NCBI RefSeq assembly: GCF_001007875.1
Contig: NZ_CP011412.1
Span: forward strand, 992,001-1,056,000
Direction: 5' to 3'
Source of the DNA: Sedimenticola thiotaurini
GTDB lineage: Bacteria > Pseudomonadota > Gammaproteobacteria > Chromatiales > Chromatiaceae
DNA: 64,000 nt
This document shows, piece by piece, positions 25,838-35,500 of the stretch. The first letter of the stretch is position 1. Each line of letters starts with the position of its first letter. Made by a program: the position numbers and the translations under genes. The notes beneath the pieces were generated by a model. It was not told where the DNA came from. It saw only the letters and a program-made list of their open reading frames with translations, and ran no database searches.

Positions 25838-26251
25838 TCACTCATCGACCCGACCACGTAGCGCCTTGATTCTGCCGCGCTTCTCTTTGCTCTCCAGACG
25901 GCGTTGCTGTGACCCCCGGGTGGGTCTGGTCGGCTTGCGTGTTTTCTGAATCCGGGTCGCCGACAGAATCAGCTCCTTCAGCCGCGCCAGCGCCTCAGCC
26001 CGATTCTTCTCCTGGCTACGGTGATTCTGGGCCTTGATGATTATGACCCCCTCCTTGGTGATACGCTGATCCCTGTAATTCAGCAGCCGCTCCTTGTAGA
26101 AGGGGGAAAGTGAGGAGGCATTGATATCAAAGCGCAGATGGACCGCGCTGGAGACCTTGTTGACGTTCTGTCCACCCGCACCTTGTGCCCGGATGCCGGT
26201 CAACTCGATCTCACTTTCGGGGATGGTGACGCTGTTGGAAATCTGTAGCAT
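25838..26251 (-). CDS. arfB: Alternative ribosome-rescue factor B (peptidyl-tRNA hydrolase)
   Basis: 137 residues. The catalytic GGQ is in RAQGAGGQNVNKVSS (about residue 28) and the C-terminal tail is basic (SQQRRLESKEKRGRIKALRG), which enters the empty mRNA channel of stalled ribosomes. ArfB hydrolyses peptidyl-tRNA on non-stop ribosomes. Its start lies 9 bp after the nucleoside-recognition gene stop, so it is probably in that operon. Confidence 0.93.
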   Translation of the reverse strand: MLQISNSVTIPESEIELTGIRAQGAGGQNVNKVSSAVHLRFDINASSLSPFYKERLLNYRDQRITKEGVIIIKAQNHRSQEKNRAEALARLKELILSATRIQKTRKPTRPTRGSQQRRLESKEKRGRIKALRGRVDE

Positions 26252-26260
26252 GGCACCATT

Positions 26261-27544
26261 CTAGCCGTAGAGGAACGACACCGCGACCACGGCGGCGATC
26301 ACACCCACAATATCGGCGGTCAATCCAGCAGCCAGTGCATGGCGGATACGTCGCACCTGGACTGCACCAAAGTAGACCGCGAGCACATAGAAAGTGGTTT
26401 CGGTGGAGCCTTGCAGAGTGGAGACCAGGTAGCCCACATAGCTGTCCGGGCCGATGGCCGGATCGTTGATAATGGAGGCCATCACCCCGTAGGCACCGGA
26501 CCCGGAGAGTGGCCGTAACAGCGCCATGGGCAACGCCTCGGCGGGCAGGCCCACCAGGCTGGTTAACTGGCCGATCTGTCCCACCAGCCACTCCATGGCA
26601 CCACTGGCCCGGAACATACCAACCGCCACCAGTATGGCCACCAGGTAGGGGATGATCTTCAGCGCCACCTGGAATCCCTCCTTGGCTCCCTCCACGAAAC
26701 TCTCGTAGATAGGCACCCGCCGGAATACACCGAACAGCAGGAAGCCGAGCATCAGCGCCGGCAGTATCCAGGGCGAGATAACCTCTCCGTAGAACACTGT
26801 CAGGGGAATCAGCAACAGAAAGCCGATCAGGGCTGCCATCGATACCCAGGCTGGGTAAGCTCCCTCCTCCGCTTCGGTCAGGGGGAGCGTGGACGGTTCA
26901 CTGCTCTGTTCAGCTGGATTCGCTTCCGTCGTCTCCGCTTTAACCGGAAAAAAACGGCGATACCCCTTGGCCGCCAGGATCGCCGCTACGGTTGAGCAGA
27001 GGGTGGCAAACAGTGTGGTGGGCAGAATACCCGCCGGGTCCATGGAACCGGCCGAGGCACGCAGGGCAATCACCCCGGTGGGAAGCAGCGTGATACTGGA
27101 CGTGTTGATGGCCAGAAACAGAACCATGGAGTCGCTCGCACTCCCCTTACAGGGATTGAGCCGATTGAGCTCCTGCATCGCCTTGATACCGAACGGCGTG
27201 GCGGCATTGCCCAGCCCCAGCATATTGGCCGACATGTTCAGGATCATCGCCCCCATGGCGGGATGATCGGCCGGTACATCGGGAAACAGCCTGACCATCA
27301 ACGGCCGGATCAGCCGGGCGAGGATTTTGAGCAGGCCGCCCTGCTCGGCGATCTTCATCAGACCAAGGAAAAGCGCCATCACCCCGACCAGACCCAGGGC
27401 CAGCTCCACCGCCCCGGTGGCCGAATCGATCATTGCGCCGGATAACGCATCCATCGGACTCACATCAGCTGTCGGCTCACTGAACTGCCGCCAGGCAGCG
27501 GTGAGGAAGGCGATCAGCACCAGCAAAAAAAAGACGATATTCAT
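26261..27544 (-). CDS. SpmA/SpmB-like nucleoside-recognition (Gate) membrane protein
   Basis: 427 residues, about ten membrane segments. Two Gate-type domains in one chain: the first half contains MNIVFFLLV and SANMLGLGNAATPFGIKAM, as in spore maturation protein A, and the second half (after a ~40-residue polar linker rich in Glu at about 200-235) contains PLSGSGAYGVMASII and VSTLQGSTETTFYVLAVY, as in SpmB. This is the fused SpmAB layout common in proteobacteria that do not sporulate. Function is not established; nucleoside transport is a family guess. Followed immediately by arfB. Confidence 0.85.
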   Translation of the reverse strand: MNIVFFLLVLIAFLTAAWRQFSEPTADVSPMDALSGAMIDSATGAVELALGLVGVMALFLGLMKIAEQGGLLKILARLIRPLMVRLFPDVPADHPAMGAMILNMSANMLGLGNAATPFGIKAMQELNRLNPCKGSASDSMVLFLAINTSSITLLPTGVIALRASAGSMDPAGILPTTLFATLCSTVAAILAAKGYRRFFPVKAETTEANPAEQSSEPSTLPLTEAEEGAYPAWVSMAALIGFLLLIPLTVFYGEVISPWILPALMLGFLLFGVFRRVPIYESFVEGAKEGFQVALKIIPYLVAILVAVGMFRASGAMEWLVGQIGQLTSLVGLPAEALPMALLRPLSGSGAYGVMASIINDPAIGPDSYVGYLVSTLQGSTETTFYVLAVYFGAVQVRRIRHALAAGLTADIVGVIAAVVAVSFLYG

Positions 27545-27666
27545 GATGACATCAGCGGGAATTCATAACTGTTATCGCTTATACGCGATGTGGATAGGGA
27601 GGGCAACCGACCAGAACTTCGTCACTGTCAGAACTGAACAACCGGCAGCATCAAGCCCCATGGAAC

Positions 27667-28617
27667 TCAGAACAACAGCCCGTGCAGCAGGGTGCGCAGC
27701 ACAATCGCCAGCCCGGCACCATAGAGTGCCGGGCGAAGAACAGCCGCCACCCGGGGCCCCGCAGAAATCAGAATGGCGATACCGACAATATCGAAGGGAT
27801 GAATCAAAAATCCAGCCAGCCTGTTCAATGTGCTGAGATCGATCAGCCCGGTCTGCACAAACTCCATGGTCACGCCCATCATGGCGGTACCACCGGCAAT
27901 GAACTTGGTGATGATCGGCAACAGCGCCGCCGATGGCAGATCAAACAGGGAGAAGACCGGGGCCAGTAGCGGCTCCAGTAGTTCCACTGCGCCCACCGTG
28001 CGCAGCAGGTTCACCAGCAGCAGCGCCAGGATGAGCATGGGGACCGCACTGACCGAAATTTCAATCGCCTCCCGTCCGGCGCGATTGATCACCGTCAGCA
28101 GACTCAGGGTATCGTCTGCCACCGGATGATCCGGTTTCGGTTCCGGCAGCACATCCCTGTCACTGACACCACGTGCGAACAGATAATAGGTGGCGGATGC
28201 ACCAATCACAGCGCAAACCGCCGAGATCAGAATAGTCATCAGGCCATTCAGGCCAACCGCGGACATAGGGAACACTACGTTGGCCTGGGCACAGGCCAGC
28301 ACCATGGCCAGGGAGGCGGCAATATGGCGACTGGACGTGCCGGCCCGATCCATGATCGCCAGCGTGGCGACCGGCGCCGCGAAACTGACAAAGAGTATCT
28401 GGATCAGGGCAAAAATGCCCAGATCGGGCAACCCGAACGGATGCAGCAGCGGCGACAGACGGGCCGTAATCCAGTCCAGCACCCCTTTCGCCTCCAGCAA
28501 GCGCATAAAGGTGAGCATAACCACCATAACAGGCAGAAACACAAAAAAGGCCAGCTCAACGCCAGCCTTGCCGGAACGCAAGATAATCTCTGCAAACTCG
28601 CCCATATTCCCCAACAA
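27667..28617 (-). CDS. Nucleoside-recognition (Gate) domain membrane protein
   Basis: 316 residues, multi-pass, with a Gate domain in each half (LVNLLRTVGAVELLEPLLAP and KFIAGGTAMMGVTMEFVQTG late in the chain). It belongs to the same broad superfamily as the fused SpmAB-like protein downstream (122 bp away, same strand), but is a separate subgroup. Probably an inner-membrane transporter or channel; substrate unknown. Confidence 0.8.
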   Translation of the reverse strand: MLGNMGEFAEIILRSGKAGVELAFFVFLPVMVVMLTFMRLLEAKGVLDWITARLSPLLHPFGLPDLGIFALIQILFVSFAAPVATLAIMDRAGTSSRHIAASLAMVLACAQANVVFPMSAVGLNGLMTILISAVCAVIGASATYYLFARGVSDRDVLPEPKPDHPVADDTLSLLTVINRAGREAIEISVSAVPMLILALLLVNLLRTVGAVELLEPLLAPVFSLFDLPSAALLPIITKFIAGGTAMMGVTMEFVQTGLIDLSTLNRLAGFLIHPFDIVGIAILISAGPRVAAVLRPALYGAGLAIVLRTLLHGLLF

Positions 28618-28777
28618 CCTGCTGGTCCAGGACAGGCCGGGTTGCGAATTATCTCCGGTAATCAGCGCCGCCGTGGACTGTCTGGTGAAACTTTGGCGCC
28701 ACTATACCGTGATTAGGTAGAAGCCGGTAGCGAGTGGGTACGGGGGAAGGTCGCGATGCTACCGACTTCCAGAACAG

Positions 28778-29059
28778 TTAACGGGACGCACTCAACTGGG
28801 TGACCTTTTTATCCTCCAGCTCGATCTCTGAGATCACCTCGGGCTTGCCCTTGCAGGCCTGGATGATCAACTCCTTGTTGCGGGCCAGTATCAATCCGAA
28901 CTCCTCGGCAGCCTGTTCATCCACCTGGGGAATGACCTGCTCTAGCAGGTGGGAAAAGTGTTCACCCAGTTCAAGCATACGATCATGGGCGTCCGCCTCT
29001 TTCTTGTTGTCAAACATGCTGTTGTCCCGATCACATTTCCACATTGCTATAACGGCCAT
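28778..29059 (-). CDS. yebG: YebG family protein
   Basis: 93 residues from the ATG at 29059. MAVIAMWKCDRDNSMF followed by DNKKEADAHDRMLELGE is close to YebG, a small SOS-induced protein of Escherichia coli with no settled function. The rest is helical and acidic. A canonical CTGT-N8-ACAG LexA site is absent upstream; a CTGT-N10-ACAG palindrome lies at 29159-29176, 100 bp before the start, so SOS control here is unproven. An in-frame start at 29095 adds residues without family support. Confidence 0.85.
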   Translation of the reverse strand: MAVIAMWKCDRDNSMFDNKKEADAHDRMLELGEHFSHLLEQVIPQVDEQAAEEFGLILARNKELIIQACKGKPEVISEIELEDKKVTQLSASR

Positions 29060-29313
29060 ACTCTTCCACCCTGCGCTGAACCTGGATTGAACCACGCCCT
29101 CCTAAAAGCGTGGCTGGATGCCCCCGCGGGGCACTCCTGACTGCCCGCTACGGTTGGGCTGTTTCGTTAAACACAGATCGATCATACAGAGAACATATAT
29201 AGAACGTCAAGTAAATTTGAGGCCACGGAATGGCTGGGGAGCGTTTATTTCAATCGGAACCGTATTGATGGAGAATAGGTCGAATACCCGGACCAATACA
29301 CTCGGAAACAGCT

Positions 29314-30159
29314 ATGCGATTTAATGGAACCGATACCTACGTGGCGACAGATGATCTGATGCTCGCCGTCAATGCCGCTATCCAGCTGGAACGCCCGCTA
29401 CTGATCAAGGGGGAACCGGGCACCGGCAAGACCATGCTGGCGGAAGAGGTCGCCAGAGCCCTTGGCCAGCCCCTGTTTCAATGGCATATCAAATCCACCA
29501 CCAAGGCCCAGCACGGACTGTATGAATACGATGCGGTCTCCCGTCTGCGGGATTCACAACTGGGGGATGACCGGGTGCATGACATCAGCAACTACATCAT
29601 CCGGGGCAAATTATGGGAGGCCTTTGCCCACGACGGACACTCTGTGGTGCTGATTGACGAGGTGGACAAGGCCGACATTGAGTTCCCCAACGACCTGTTG
29701 CGGGAACTGGACCGGATGGAGTTTTATGTCCATGAAACCCAGCAGTTGATCAAGTCCAAACAGCGGCCTCTGATCATCATCACCAGTAACAATGAGAAAG
29801 AGCTGCCCGACGCCTTTCTGCGCCGCTGCTTCTTCCACTATATCCGCTTTCCAGACAAGCAGACCATGGAGCAGATTGTGGCGGTGCACTACCCCGAGCT
29901 GAAAAAGCAGCTGCTGAAACAGGCCCTGGAGGTGTTTTTTGAGCTACGAGAAATACCCGGACTGAAAAAGAAACCGTCCACCTCGGAACTGCTCGACTGG
30001 CTCAAACTGCTGATGGCCGAAGATATTCCGCCGGAAGCTCTGCACAGTGACGACCAACGCCAGACGATCCCGCCCCTGCATGGCGCCCTGCTGAAAAACG
30101 AGCAGGACATCCACCTGTTCGAGCGTCTCGCCTTTATCCATCGACGTGGTCGCTCCTGA
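29314..30159 (+). CDS. MoxR-family AAA+ ATPase
   Basis: 281 residues. Walker A is KGEPGTGKTML (about residue 34), Walker B is VVLIDEVDKAD (about 112), sensor 1 TSNNEKELPDAFLRRC with the Arg finger follows. MoxR ATPases are chaperones that pair with VWA proteins to assemble or activate enzymes. The VWA partner gene begins 4 bp after this stop (or overlaps it by 14 bp if a GTG start is used), so the two form one unit. The client is unknown; no obvious metal enzyme sits beside them. Confidence 0.92.
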   Translation: MRFNGTDTYVATDDLMLAVNAAIQLERPLLIKGEPGTGKTMLAEEVARALGQPLFQWHIKSTTKAQHGLYEYDAVSRLRDSQLGDDRVHDISNYIIRGKLWEAFAHDGHSVVLIDEVDKADIEFPNDLLRELDRMEFYVHETQQLIKSKQRPLIIITSNNEKELPDAFLRRCFFHYIRFPDKQTMEQIVAVHYPELKKQLLKQALEVFFELREIPGLKKKPSTSELLDWLKLLMAEDIPPEALHSDDQRQTIPPLHGALLKNEQDIHLFERLAFIHRRGRS

Positions 30160-30163
30160 CATC

Positions 30164-31339
30164 ATGCTGGTTGGATATTTCTACCACCTGAAAGAGTCCG
30201 GACTGCCGGTCACCATCCGGGAGTTTCTCGATCTGCTGGCTGCCATGCAGGCGCAGGTGATCTTCTCCAGCGTGGAGGATTTCTACCATCTCTCCCGCAC
30301 CTGCCTGGTCAAGGATGAACGGCTGTTCGATCGCTTCGACCAGGCCTTCGGCAGCTACTTCAATGGGATTGTGCAAGCGGGTGACGCTATCAAGGCGGAG
30401 ATTCCGGAGGAGTGGCTGCGCAAGCAGCTGGAGAGATACCTCAGCGAGGAGGAGAAGAAAAAGCTCGATGCCATGGGTTGGCAAAAGCTGATGGAGACCC
30501 TGAGAAAGCGCCTGGAAGAGCAACAGGAGCGGCACCAGGGCGGCAGCAAGTGGATCGGCACCGGCGGCACCTCCCCTTTTGGAGCCTATGGATACAACCC
30601 GGCAGGGATACGTATCGGCCAGGATCGCTCCCGACATCGCAGGGCGGTGAAAGTCTGGGACAAACGTGAGTTCCGCAACCTGGATGATTCGGTGGAACTG
30701 GGCACCCGTAATATCAAAGTAGCGCTGAAGCGCCTGCGCCGCTTCGCCCGCAGCGGTGCGCCCGAGGAGTTGGATCTGGAGGCCACTATCCGCTCAACCG
30801 CCCATCACGGCGGCCTGCTGGATCTGAAGATGGTTCCGGAACGACACAACAGGGCGAAAGTGCTGCTGTTTCTCGATGTGGGCGGTTCCATGGATGATCA
30901 TGTGCAGGTCTGCGAGGAGCTGTTCTCGGCAGCGCATTCAGAGTTCAAGCACCTGGAGCATTTCTATTTCCATAACTGCGTCTACGAAGCGGTCTGGAAA
31001 GAGAGCCGCAATCGGCATACGGAGCCGCTCTCCACCTGGGATGTGATCCACACTTACGGATCCGACTATCAGCTCATCTTTGTCGGCGACGCCACCATGA
31101 GCCCCTACGAGATCACCTACCCGGGCGGTTCCGTGGAACACTGGAACCAGGAGCCCGGCATCGTGTGGCTGGAGCGACTGCTTGAAGCCTACCCCAATGC
31201 GATCTGGATTAATCCCCAACCCGAGCAGCAATGGGCGTATATTGAATCGGTTCAACTGGTGCGGGAGATCATCCAGCAGCGCATGTTTCCCCTGACCCTG
31301 GACGGACTGACCCGCGGCATGAAGCTGCTCAGTCAGTAA
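30164..31339 (+). CDS. VWA domain (CoxE-like) protein, MoxR partner
   Basis: 391 residues from the ATG at 30164; the GTG at 30146 would overlap moxR. The N-terminal half is helical and charged; the C-terminal half is a von Willebrand A domain with the MIDAS-like LLFLDVGGSMDDH motif (DVGGS where DxSxS is usual, so the second metal-contact residue is Gly rather than Ser). The layout is that of CoxE/DUF58-neighbour proteins which act with MoxR to activate a client enzyme. Tight coupling to moxR is clear from the 4-bp gap. Client unknown. Confidence 0.85.
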   Translation: MLVGYFYHLKESGLPVTIREFLDLLAAMQAQVIFSSVEDFYHLSRTCLVKDERLFDRFDQAFGSYFNGIVQAGDAIKAEIPEEWLRKQLERYLSEEEKKKLDAMGWQKLMETLRKRLEEQQERHQGGSKWIGTGGTSPFGAYGYNPAGIRIGQDRSRHRRAVKVWDKREFRNLDDSVELGTRNIKVALKRLRRFARSGAPEELDLEATIRSTAHHGGLLDLKMVPERHNRAKVLLFLDVGGSMDDHVQVCEELFSAAHSEFKHLEHFYFHNCVYEAVWKESRNRHTEPLSTWDVIHTYGSDYQLIFVGDATMSPYEITYPGGSVEHWNQEPGIVWLERLLEAYPNAIWINPQPEQQWAYIESVQLVREIIQQRMFPLTLDGLTRGMKLLSQ

Positions 31340-31625
31340 CAGGCAGTTCAGGGCACTGTCTAACCATAGGGATATAAACAGCCGGGTCTCCCCCATATTC
31401 ACAGAACGGTAAACCAGGCCCGCTAAGCTCTACCGGTCGTGTCGACAGCGGACGACAGAGCGACTATCGTCTATGCTTGAATTTATAGAGAATAAAAACC
31501 CATATCACCGCGTACCGGTGAACCCTGGTAGCCGGGAATGGATCCATTTTTGAACTGTTTTTCCGTTCCGGTATCTACCAGGTAACAATTTTTGGTCGGG
31601 TAGTGCCGACCCTGCAGGATGTCCC

Positions 31626-33065
31626 ATGTCAAAAGAGCCCGTATTCAATAAAGTAGTCAACAGCACCATCCGCCCCGCATCCCATATGGCCGTACTGTCC
31701 CGCCGGGAGATCGAACAACTTCGCGATGTCAGCGGTACCGGACTGCACAAACTGTTTCGCAAATGCGCCCTGGCGGTACTCAGCTCCGGCTCCCAGGTCG
31801 ACAACTGCGAAGAGCTGATGTCGATGTACCCCGACTTTGATATCCAGGTCAGGGAGCGTCACCAGGGCATCGTACTGGAAGTGGTCAATGCACCCGCCAA
31901 CGCATTTGTGGATGACCAGTTGATCGAAGGTATACGTTACCACCTGTTCTCCATCCTGCGGGATATACTTTATCTGCGCGACATCAGCAGTAATCATAAA
32001 CAGATTTCACCCAACGCCCAGATCAGTCACGAGATCTTCTATCGGCTACGGCATGCCGGCGCCTTCCATCCCGGCAAGAAGCCCAACACCGTGGTCTGCT
32101 GGGGTGGTCATGCCATTCCGGTAGAGGAGTACGACTATACCAAGGAGATCGGTTATCACCTGGGTCTGCGGGGCATCGATATCTGCACCGGTTGTGGCGC
32201 GGGTGCCATGAAGGGCCCGATGAAGGGGGCAGCCATCGCCCACGCCAAACAACGCCACATCAAGGAGCGGCACATCGGGCTCACCGAGCCCGGCATCATC
32301 GCAGCCGAGGCACCCAATGCCATCGTCAATGAGTTGATCGTGATGCCGGATATCGAAAAACGCCTGGAGGCGTTCATCCGCCTGGGTCATGTTCTGATCG
32401 TGTTTCCCGGCGGTGTGGGCACGATGGAGGAGTTGCTGTTTGTCCTGGGGGTGCTGTCTCACCCGAAAAACCAGGAGATTAAACTGCCGATCTTTCTCAC
32501 CGGACCAGAATCATCCAGCAGCTATTTTGATGCGGTGATCCGTTTTATCGAAATGACTCTCGGCAGCACTACCCTGAACCTGGTGAGAAAAGTCATCGGT
32601 GATCCGGTACTGGTTGCGAAGCTGGTCAGCGATGCCCTGCGCCAGGTGACCCGGGAACGGCGACAGCGGGATGAATCGTTCCACTACAACTGGTCACTGC
32701 ATATTGAAAAAGAGTTCCAGGAGCCCTTCACCCCCGACCATGAGTCCATGGCCAAATTGCAACTCTCCCGGGAGCTGCCCACCCAGCAGCTGGCGGCCAA
32801 TCTGCGCCGGGCCCTGTCCGGTATTGTCAGCGGCAACGTGAAGGAACAGGGCATTGAAGCCATTCGAAAATATGGGCCTTTCCAGATCAAGGGTGAACCA
32901 GAGCTGATGAATGCCATGGATGAACTACTGACCTCCTTTGCCCAGCAGGGACGCATGAAGGTGAAAGGTGACTATGTTCCCTGTTATGAGATCGTGAAAT
33001 CCAATCCGACTGCGGAAACAGAACAACAGCAATCAAGCAAACGGGAAACCACCCTGTTGACCTGA
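31626..33065 (+). CDS. ppnN: Pyrimidine/purine nucleotide 5'-monophosphate nucleosidase
   Basis: 479 residues, close to YgdH/PpnN. The LOG-type core has CTGCGAGAMKGPMKGA and FPGGVGTMEELLF (the PGGxGTxxE phosphoribohydrolase motif, about residue 265), with family-specific N- and C-terminal domains. PpnN cleaves nucleoside monophosphates to base and ribose 5-phosphate and, in E. coli, is regulated by (p)ppGpp. Single gene with a 286-bp upstream gap. The last 20 residues, rich in Gln and Ser, exceed the usual length. Confidence 0.92.
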   Translation: MSKEPVFNKVVNSTIRPASHMAVLSRREIEQLRDVSGTGLHKLFRKCALAVLSSGSQVDNCEELMSMYPDFDIQVRERHQGIVLEVVNAPANAFVDDQLIEGIRYHLFSILRDILYLRDISSNHKQISPNAQISHEIFYRLRHAGAFHPGKKPNTVVCWGGHAIPVEEYDYTKEIGYHLGLRGIDICTGCGAGAMKGPMKGAAIAHAKQRHIKERHIGLTEPGIIAAEAPNAIVNELIVMPDIEKRLEAFIRLGHVLIVFPGGVGTMEELLFVLGVLSHPKNQEIKLPIFLTGPESSSSYFDAVIRFIEMTLGSTTLNLVRKVIGDPVLVAKLVSDALRQVTRERRQRDESFHYNWSLHIEKEFQEPFTPDHESMAKLQLSRELPTQQLAANLRRALSGIVSGNVKEQGIEAIRKYGPFQIKGEPELMNAMDELLTSFAQQGRMKVKGDYVPCYEIVKSNPTAETEQQQSSKRETTLLT

Positions 33066-33140
33066 ATCCCGTTGCGATACGCTGCCGCACGCTGCCAATC
33101 ACCATGCCCGGTTAACTGGAGCCGGCGCATGGCTGAATAA

Positions 33141-34874
33141 TCAAGCAACTCCGACCAGGTTTCTGCCACCCCGTTTTGCCTTATACAGCGCCCTGTCCGC
33201 ATGACTGATCAGCGAATTGGCCGACTCGTTCTTATCACGACTTTTGGAATAGGTTGCCACACCGATACTCACCGTCATGTGACTACTGTACAGATCGTTT
33301 TCGATAGTCAGCTGACTGATCATCTCTTTCAATCGTTCGGCCAGCACCAGCGCATCTTTTTCATCCGTATCCGGCAACGCTATACCGAACTCATCCCCGC
33401 CCATACGACCAAACACATCCACAATCCGTATCGCGTCACGGGTGGTCTCGGTAAATTTCAGAATCGCCTGATCGCCCAGCGCGTGGCCGCCATTGTCGTT
33501 AAGTTGTTTGAAATGATCGATATCGATAATCATGCAGGAAAACGGCGTTCCATAACGCTTTGAATAGGCCAGCTTGGATTCCACTTCCGCCATGAAATGG
33601 CGACGGTTGTAAATACCGGTCAGGGAATCGGTAGAGGCCATCGCTTTGAGCTGCTGCTCCATCTGTTTACGTTCGGAGATATCCATGCTGATCCCGACAA
33701 AGGCGACCAGCTGGCCCTGTTCGTCCATCACCGGCGCAATGGATAGACGCTCCCAATAGTATTCGCCATTTTTACGCCGGTTCTCCAACTCCCCCTGCCA
33801 GGCGCGCTTATTCTTGATGGCATGCCAGAGCTCACGATAGAGCTTGCGATCCGTTCTGCCAGATTTGAACAGACTGGGAGTCTTGCCAATCACCTCTTCC
33901 GGCCGATAACCGGTAATCTTTTCAACAATGGGACTGACATATTCGATCACCCCATTGGGATCGGTTATGACCGTCAAAACCGGACTATGGGTAATAGCCA
34001 GGGACAACTTCTGCAGGGTGTCCTCGATGGTTTTCTGCTCGGTAATATCATGGCCACTCACCACTGCACCACTAATACGGCCATCATCTTCCACATAGGG
34101 GGTCTGCCATACGTCGATATAGCGTGGCGTTGTATCCGGCGGATGAATCCAGTGCCTGGCATGAACGGTCTCGCCGCGAAAATTATCGTCCAGCAACGGC
34201 TTTATGACAGCTTCAAAACGTTCGTTACCGTGTATCTCATCGACCCGGCTACCGACCAGTTTATTATGCGGTGTCTTGAACAGATCCACATAGCCCTGGC
34301 TGACGGCCCGATAGGTATACCTGTCATCAACAAAGGAGAGCATATTACGGGTAATGGAGATCATGTTGGTATAGCGCCGCAACTCATCCTGCTGCCTGAA
34401 TCTCCGATACTCTGTGCTTATACGCTGACTGAGCAGGTCATAAAAAAAACGCATCTCCGCACTGTCTGATGGGGAATTGATATCCAGGGCAAATACATGA
34501 CCCAGTATCTGGTTATCATCACTATAAAATACCTGTCCCCGGTAGTTCGCCACGCCCATCGATTTTAAAAATTCACAACTGCTGAAGGTGTTCTGTAAAT
34601 CTTCAGCGAAGTAGACGTGTTTGTATCGGGAAGTGGACTGGTGGGCTATTTCGAAGGGTGAATCGTTAATCGGGACAGAAAAGGGATCCGCCCACCCCTC
34701 ACCATCCCAAAGGGCCACCACTTCCACTTCGGGCGATGAAGGGCGAATAAAACTCACTCCACCCAACCGACTACCTGACGCCACTGCTATAGCCTGAGCA
34801 GCATGCCGGTAAAACTCGTTCGCCGTATCTGCCATTCCAGCAAGCAGCATATGCGCCTGGTTAAATTGATCCAT
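33141..34874 (-). CDS. Diguanylate cyclase with PAS domains
   Basis: 577 residues. An N-terminal GAF-like region (about 1-150) is followed by two PAS units (about 165-285 and 290-405; TITDPNGVIEYVSPIVEKITGY marks the second) with a PAC end (FVGISMDISERKQ), then a GGDEF domain (about 410-575). The active motif GGDEF is intact and the RxxD I-site lies exactly five residues before it, so the enzyme should make cyclic di-GMP and be product-inhibited. No membrane segment, so a cytoplasmic sensor. Stands alone, divergent from a 110-residue gene. Confidence 0.93.
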   Translation of the reverse strand: MDQFNQAHMLLAGMADTANEFYRHAAQAIAVASGSRLGGVSFIRPSSPEVEVVALWDGEGWADPFSVPINDSPFEIAHQSTSRYKHVYFAEDLQNTFSSCEFLKSMGVANYRGQVFYSDDNQILGHVFALDINSPSDSAEMRFFYDLLSQRISTEYRRFRQQDELRRYTNMISITRNMLSFVDDRYTYRAVSQGYVDLFKTPHNKLVGSRVDEIHGNERFEAVIKPLLDDNFRGETVHARHWIHPPDTTPRYIDVWQTPYVEDDGRISGAVVSGHDITEQKTIEDTLQKLSLAITHSPVLTVITDPNGVIEYVSPIVEKITGYRPEEVIGKTPSLFKSGRTDRKLYRELWHAIKNKRAWQGELENRRKNGEYYWERLSIAPVMDEQGQLVAFVGISMDISERKQMEQQLKAMASTDSLTGIYNRRHFMAEVESKLAYSKRYGTPFSCMIIDIDHFKQLNDNGGHALGDQAILKFTETTRDAIRIVDVFGRMGGDEFGIALPDTDEKDALVLAERLKEMISQLTIENDLYSSHMTVSIGVATYSKSRDKNESANSLISHADRALYKAKRGGRNLVGVA

Positions 34875-35139
34875 AGGGAATAGTGTTACTCGACCTTTAA
34901 TCTAGTCTGCTCTGCCCATAATCGGGCAGATCTACCTGCAACAAAAAATAGCGATACTAGCTAGCCTAGCAAAAAAAAGCGGGAACGCATTTCTTTAATA
35001 GATCCAACGGAGCACTTTTTAACCCTCTATCAAACAGAGTTACCGTCAGGCACCCGTTAAATTAAGTGTCGTTTAGCTCCTGTTGCAAGGTAGAATAACG
35101 CCAATTGTTGTAGCCACATTCTGATAGTCAGAGCTTCGG

Positions 35140-35472
35140 ATGAAATTCAGTAAATTGAAAATTGGCCAGTTGTTCGTCTACAAAGGCGTTCAGATGAAAA
35201 AGAGCGGGCCCCTTCAGGCGTTGGAGACCGCTACTGGTAAGGAAAAAATGATTATGCGCGCGGCGGTTGTAACCCCACTGGATACACTACCAGAGGAGGG
35301 GACAGAAAGGACGCCTGATCTTGGGGAGCTGAAGCAGGCAATTGCCAGGTACCATCAAACCACACTGGCTCTGTTGGGGAGTGGGCAAGAACCCCAAGCG
35401 GAAAAACGGATTGAGGAGGCCTATGGAGAGATTCGTCGACTGCTGGAGCAATGGGAACAGTCCGTAACATAG
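35140..35472 (+). CDS. Hypothetical protein, 110 residues
   Basis: Soluble, no family recognised. The N-terminal half (KLKIGQLFVYKGVQMKKSGPL) looks like a small beta unit and the C-terminal half is a charged helix (LGELKQAIARYHQTT to RLLEQWEQS). TCGG before the ATG is a poor ribosome site. It converges with dadA (28 bp between stops). Codon use resembles the neighbours, so probably a real gene; function unknown. Confidence 0.5.
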   Translation: MKFSKLKIGQLFVYKGVQMKKSGPLQALETATGKEKMIMRAAVVTPLDTLPEEGTERTPDLGELKQAIARYHQTTLALLGSGQEPQAEKRIEEAYGEIRRLLEQWEQSVT

Positions 35473-35500
35473 TCGCCGCCTCAGGCATCGCCCCTGCCGG

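Noticed and set aside
29060-29313. Canonical LexA box for yebG
   Set aside because: No CTGT-N8-ACAG found; only a version with a 10-bp spacer.
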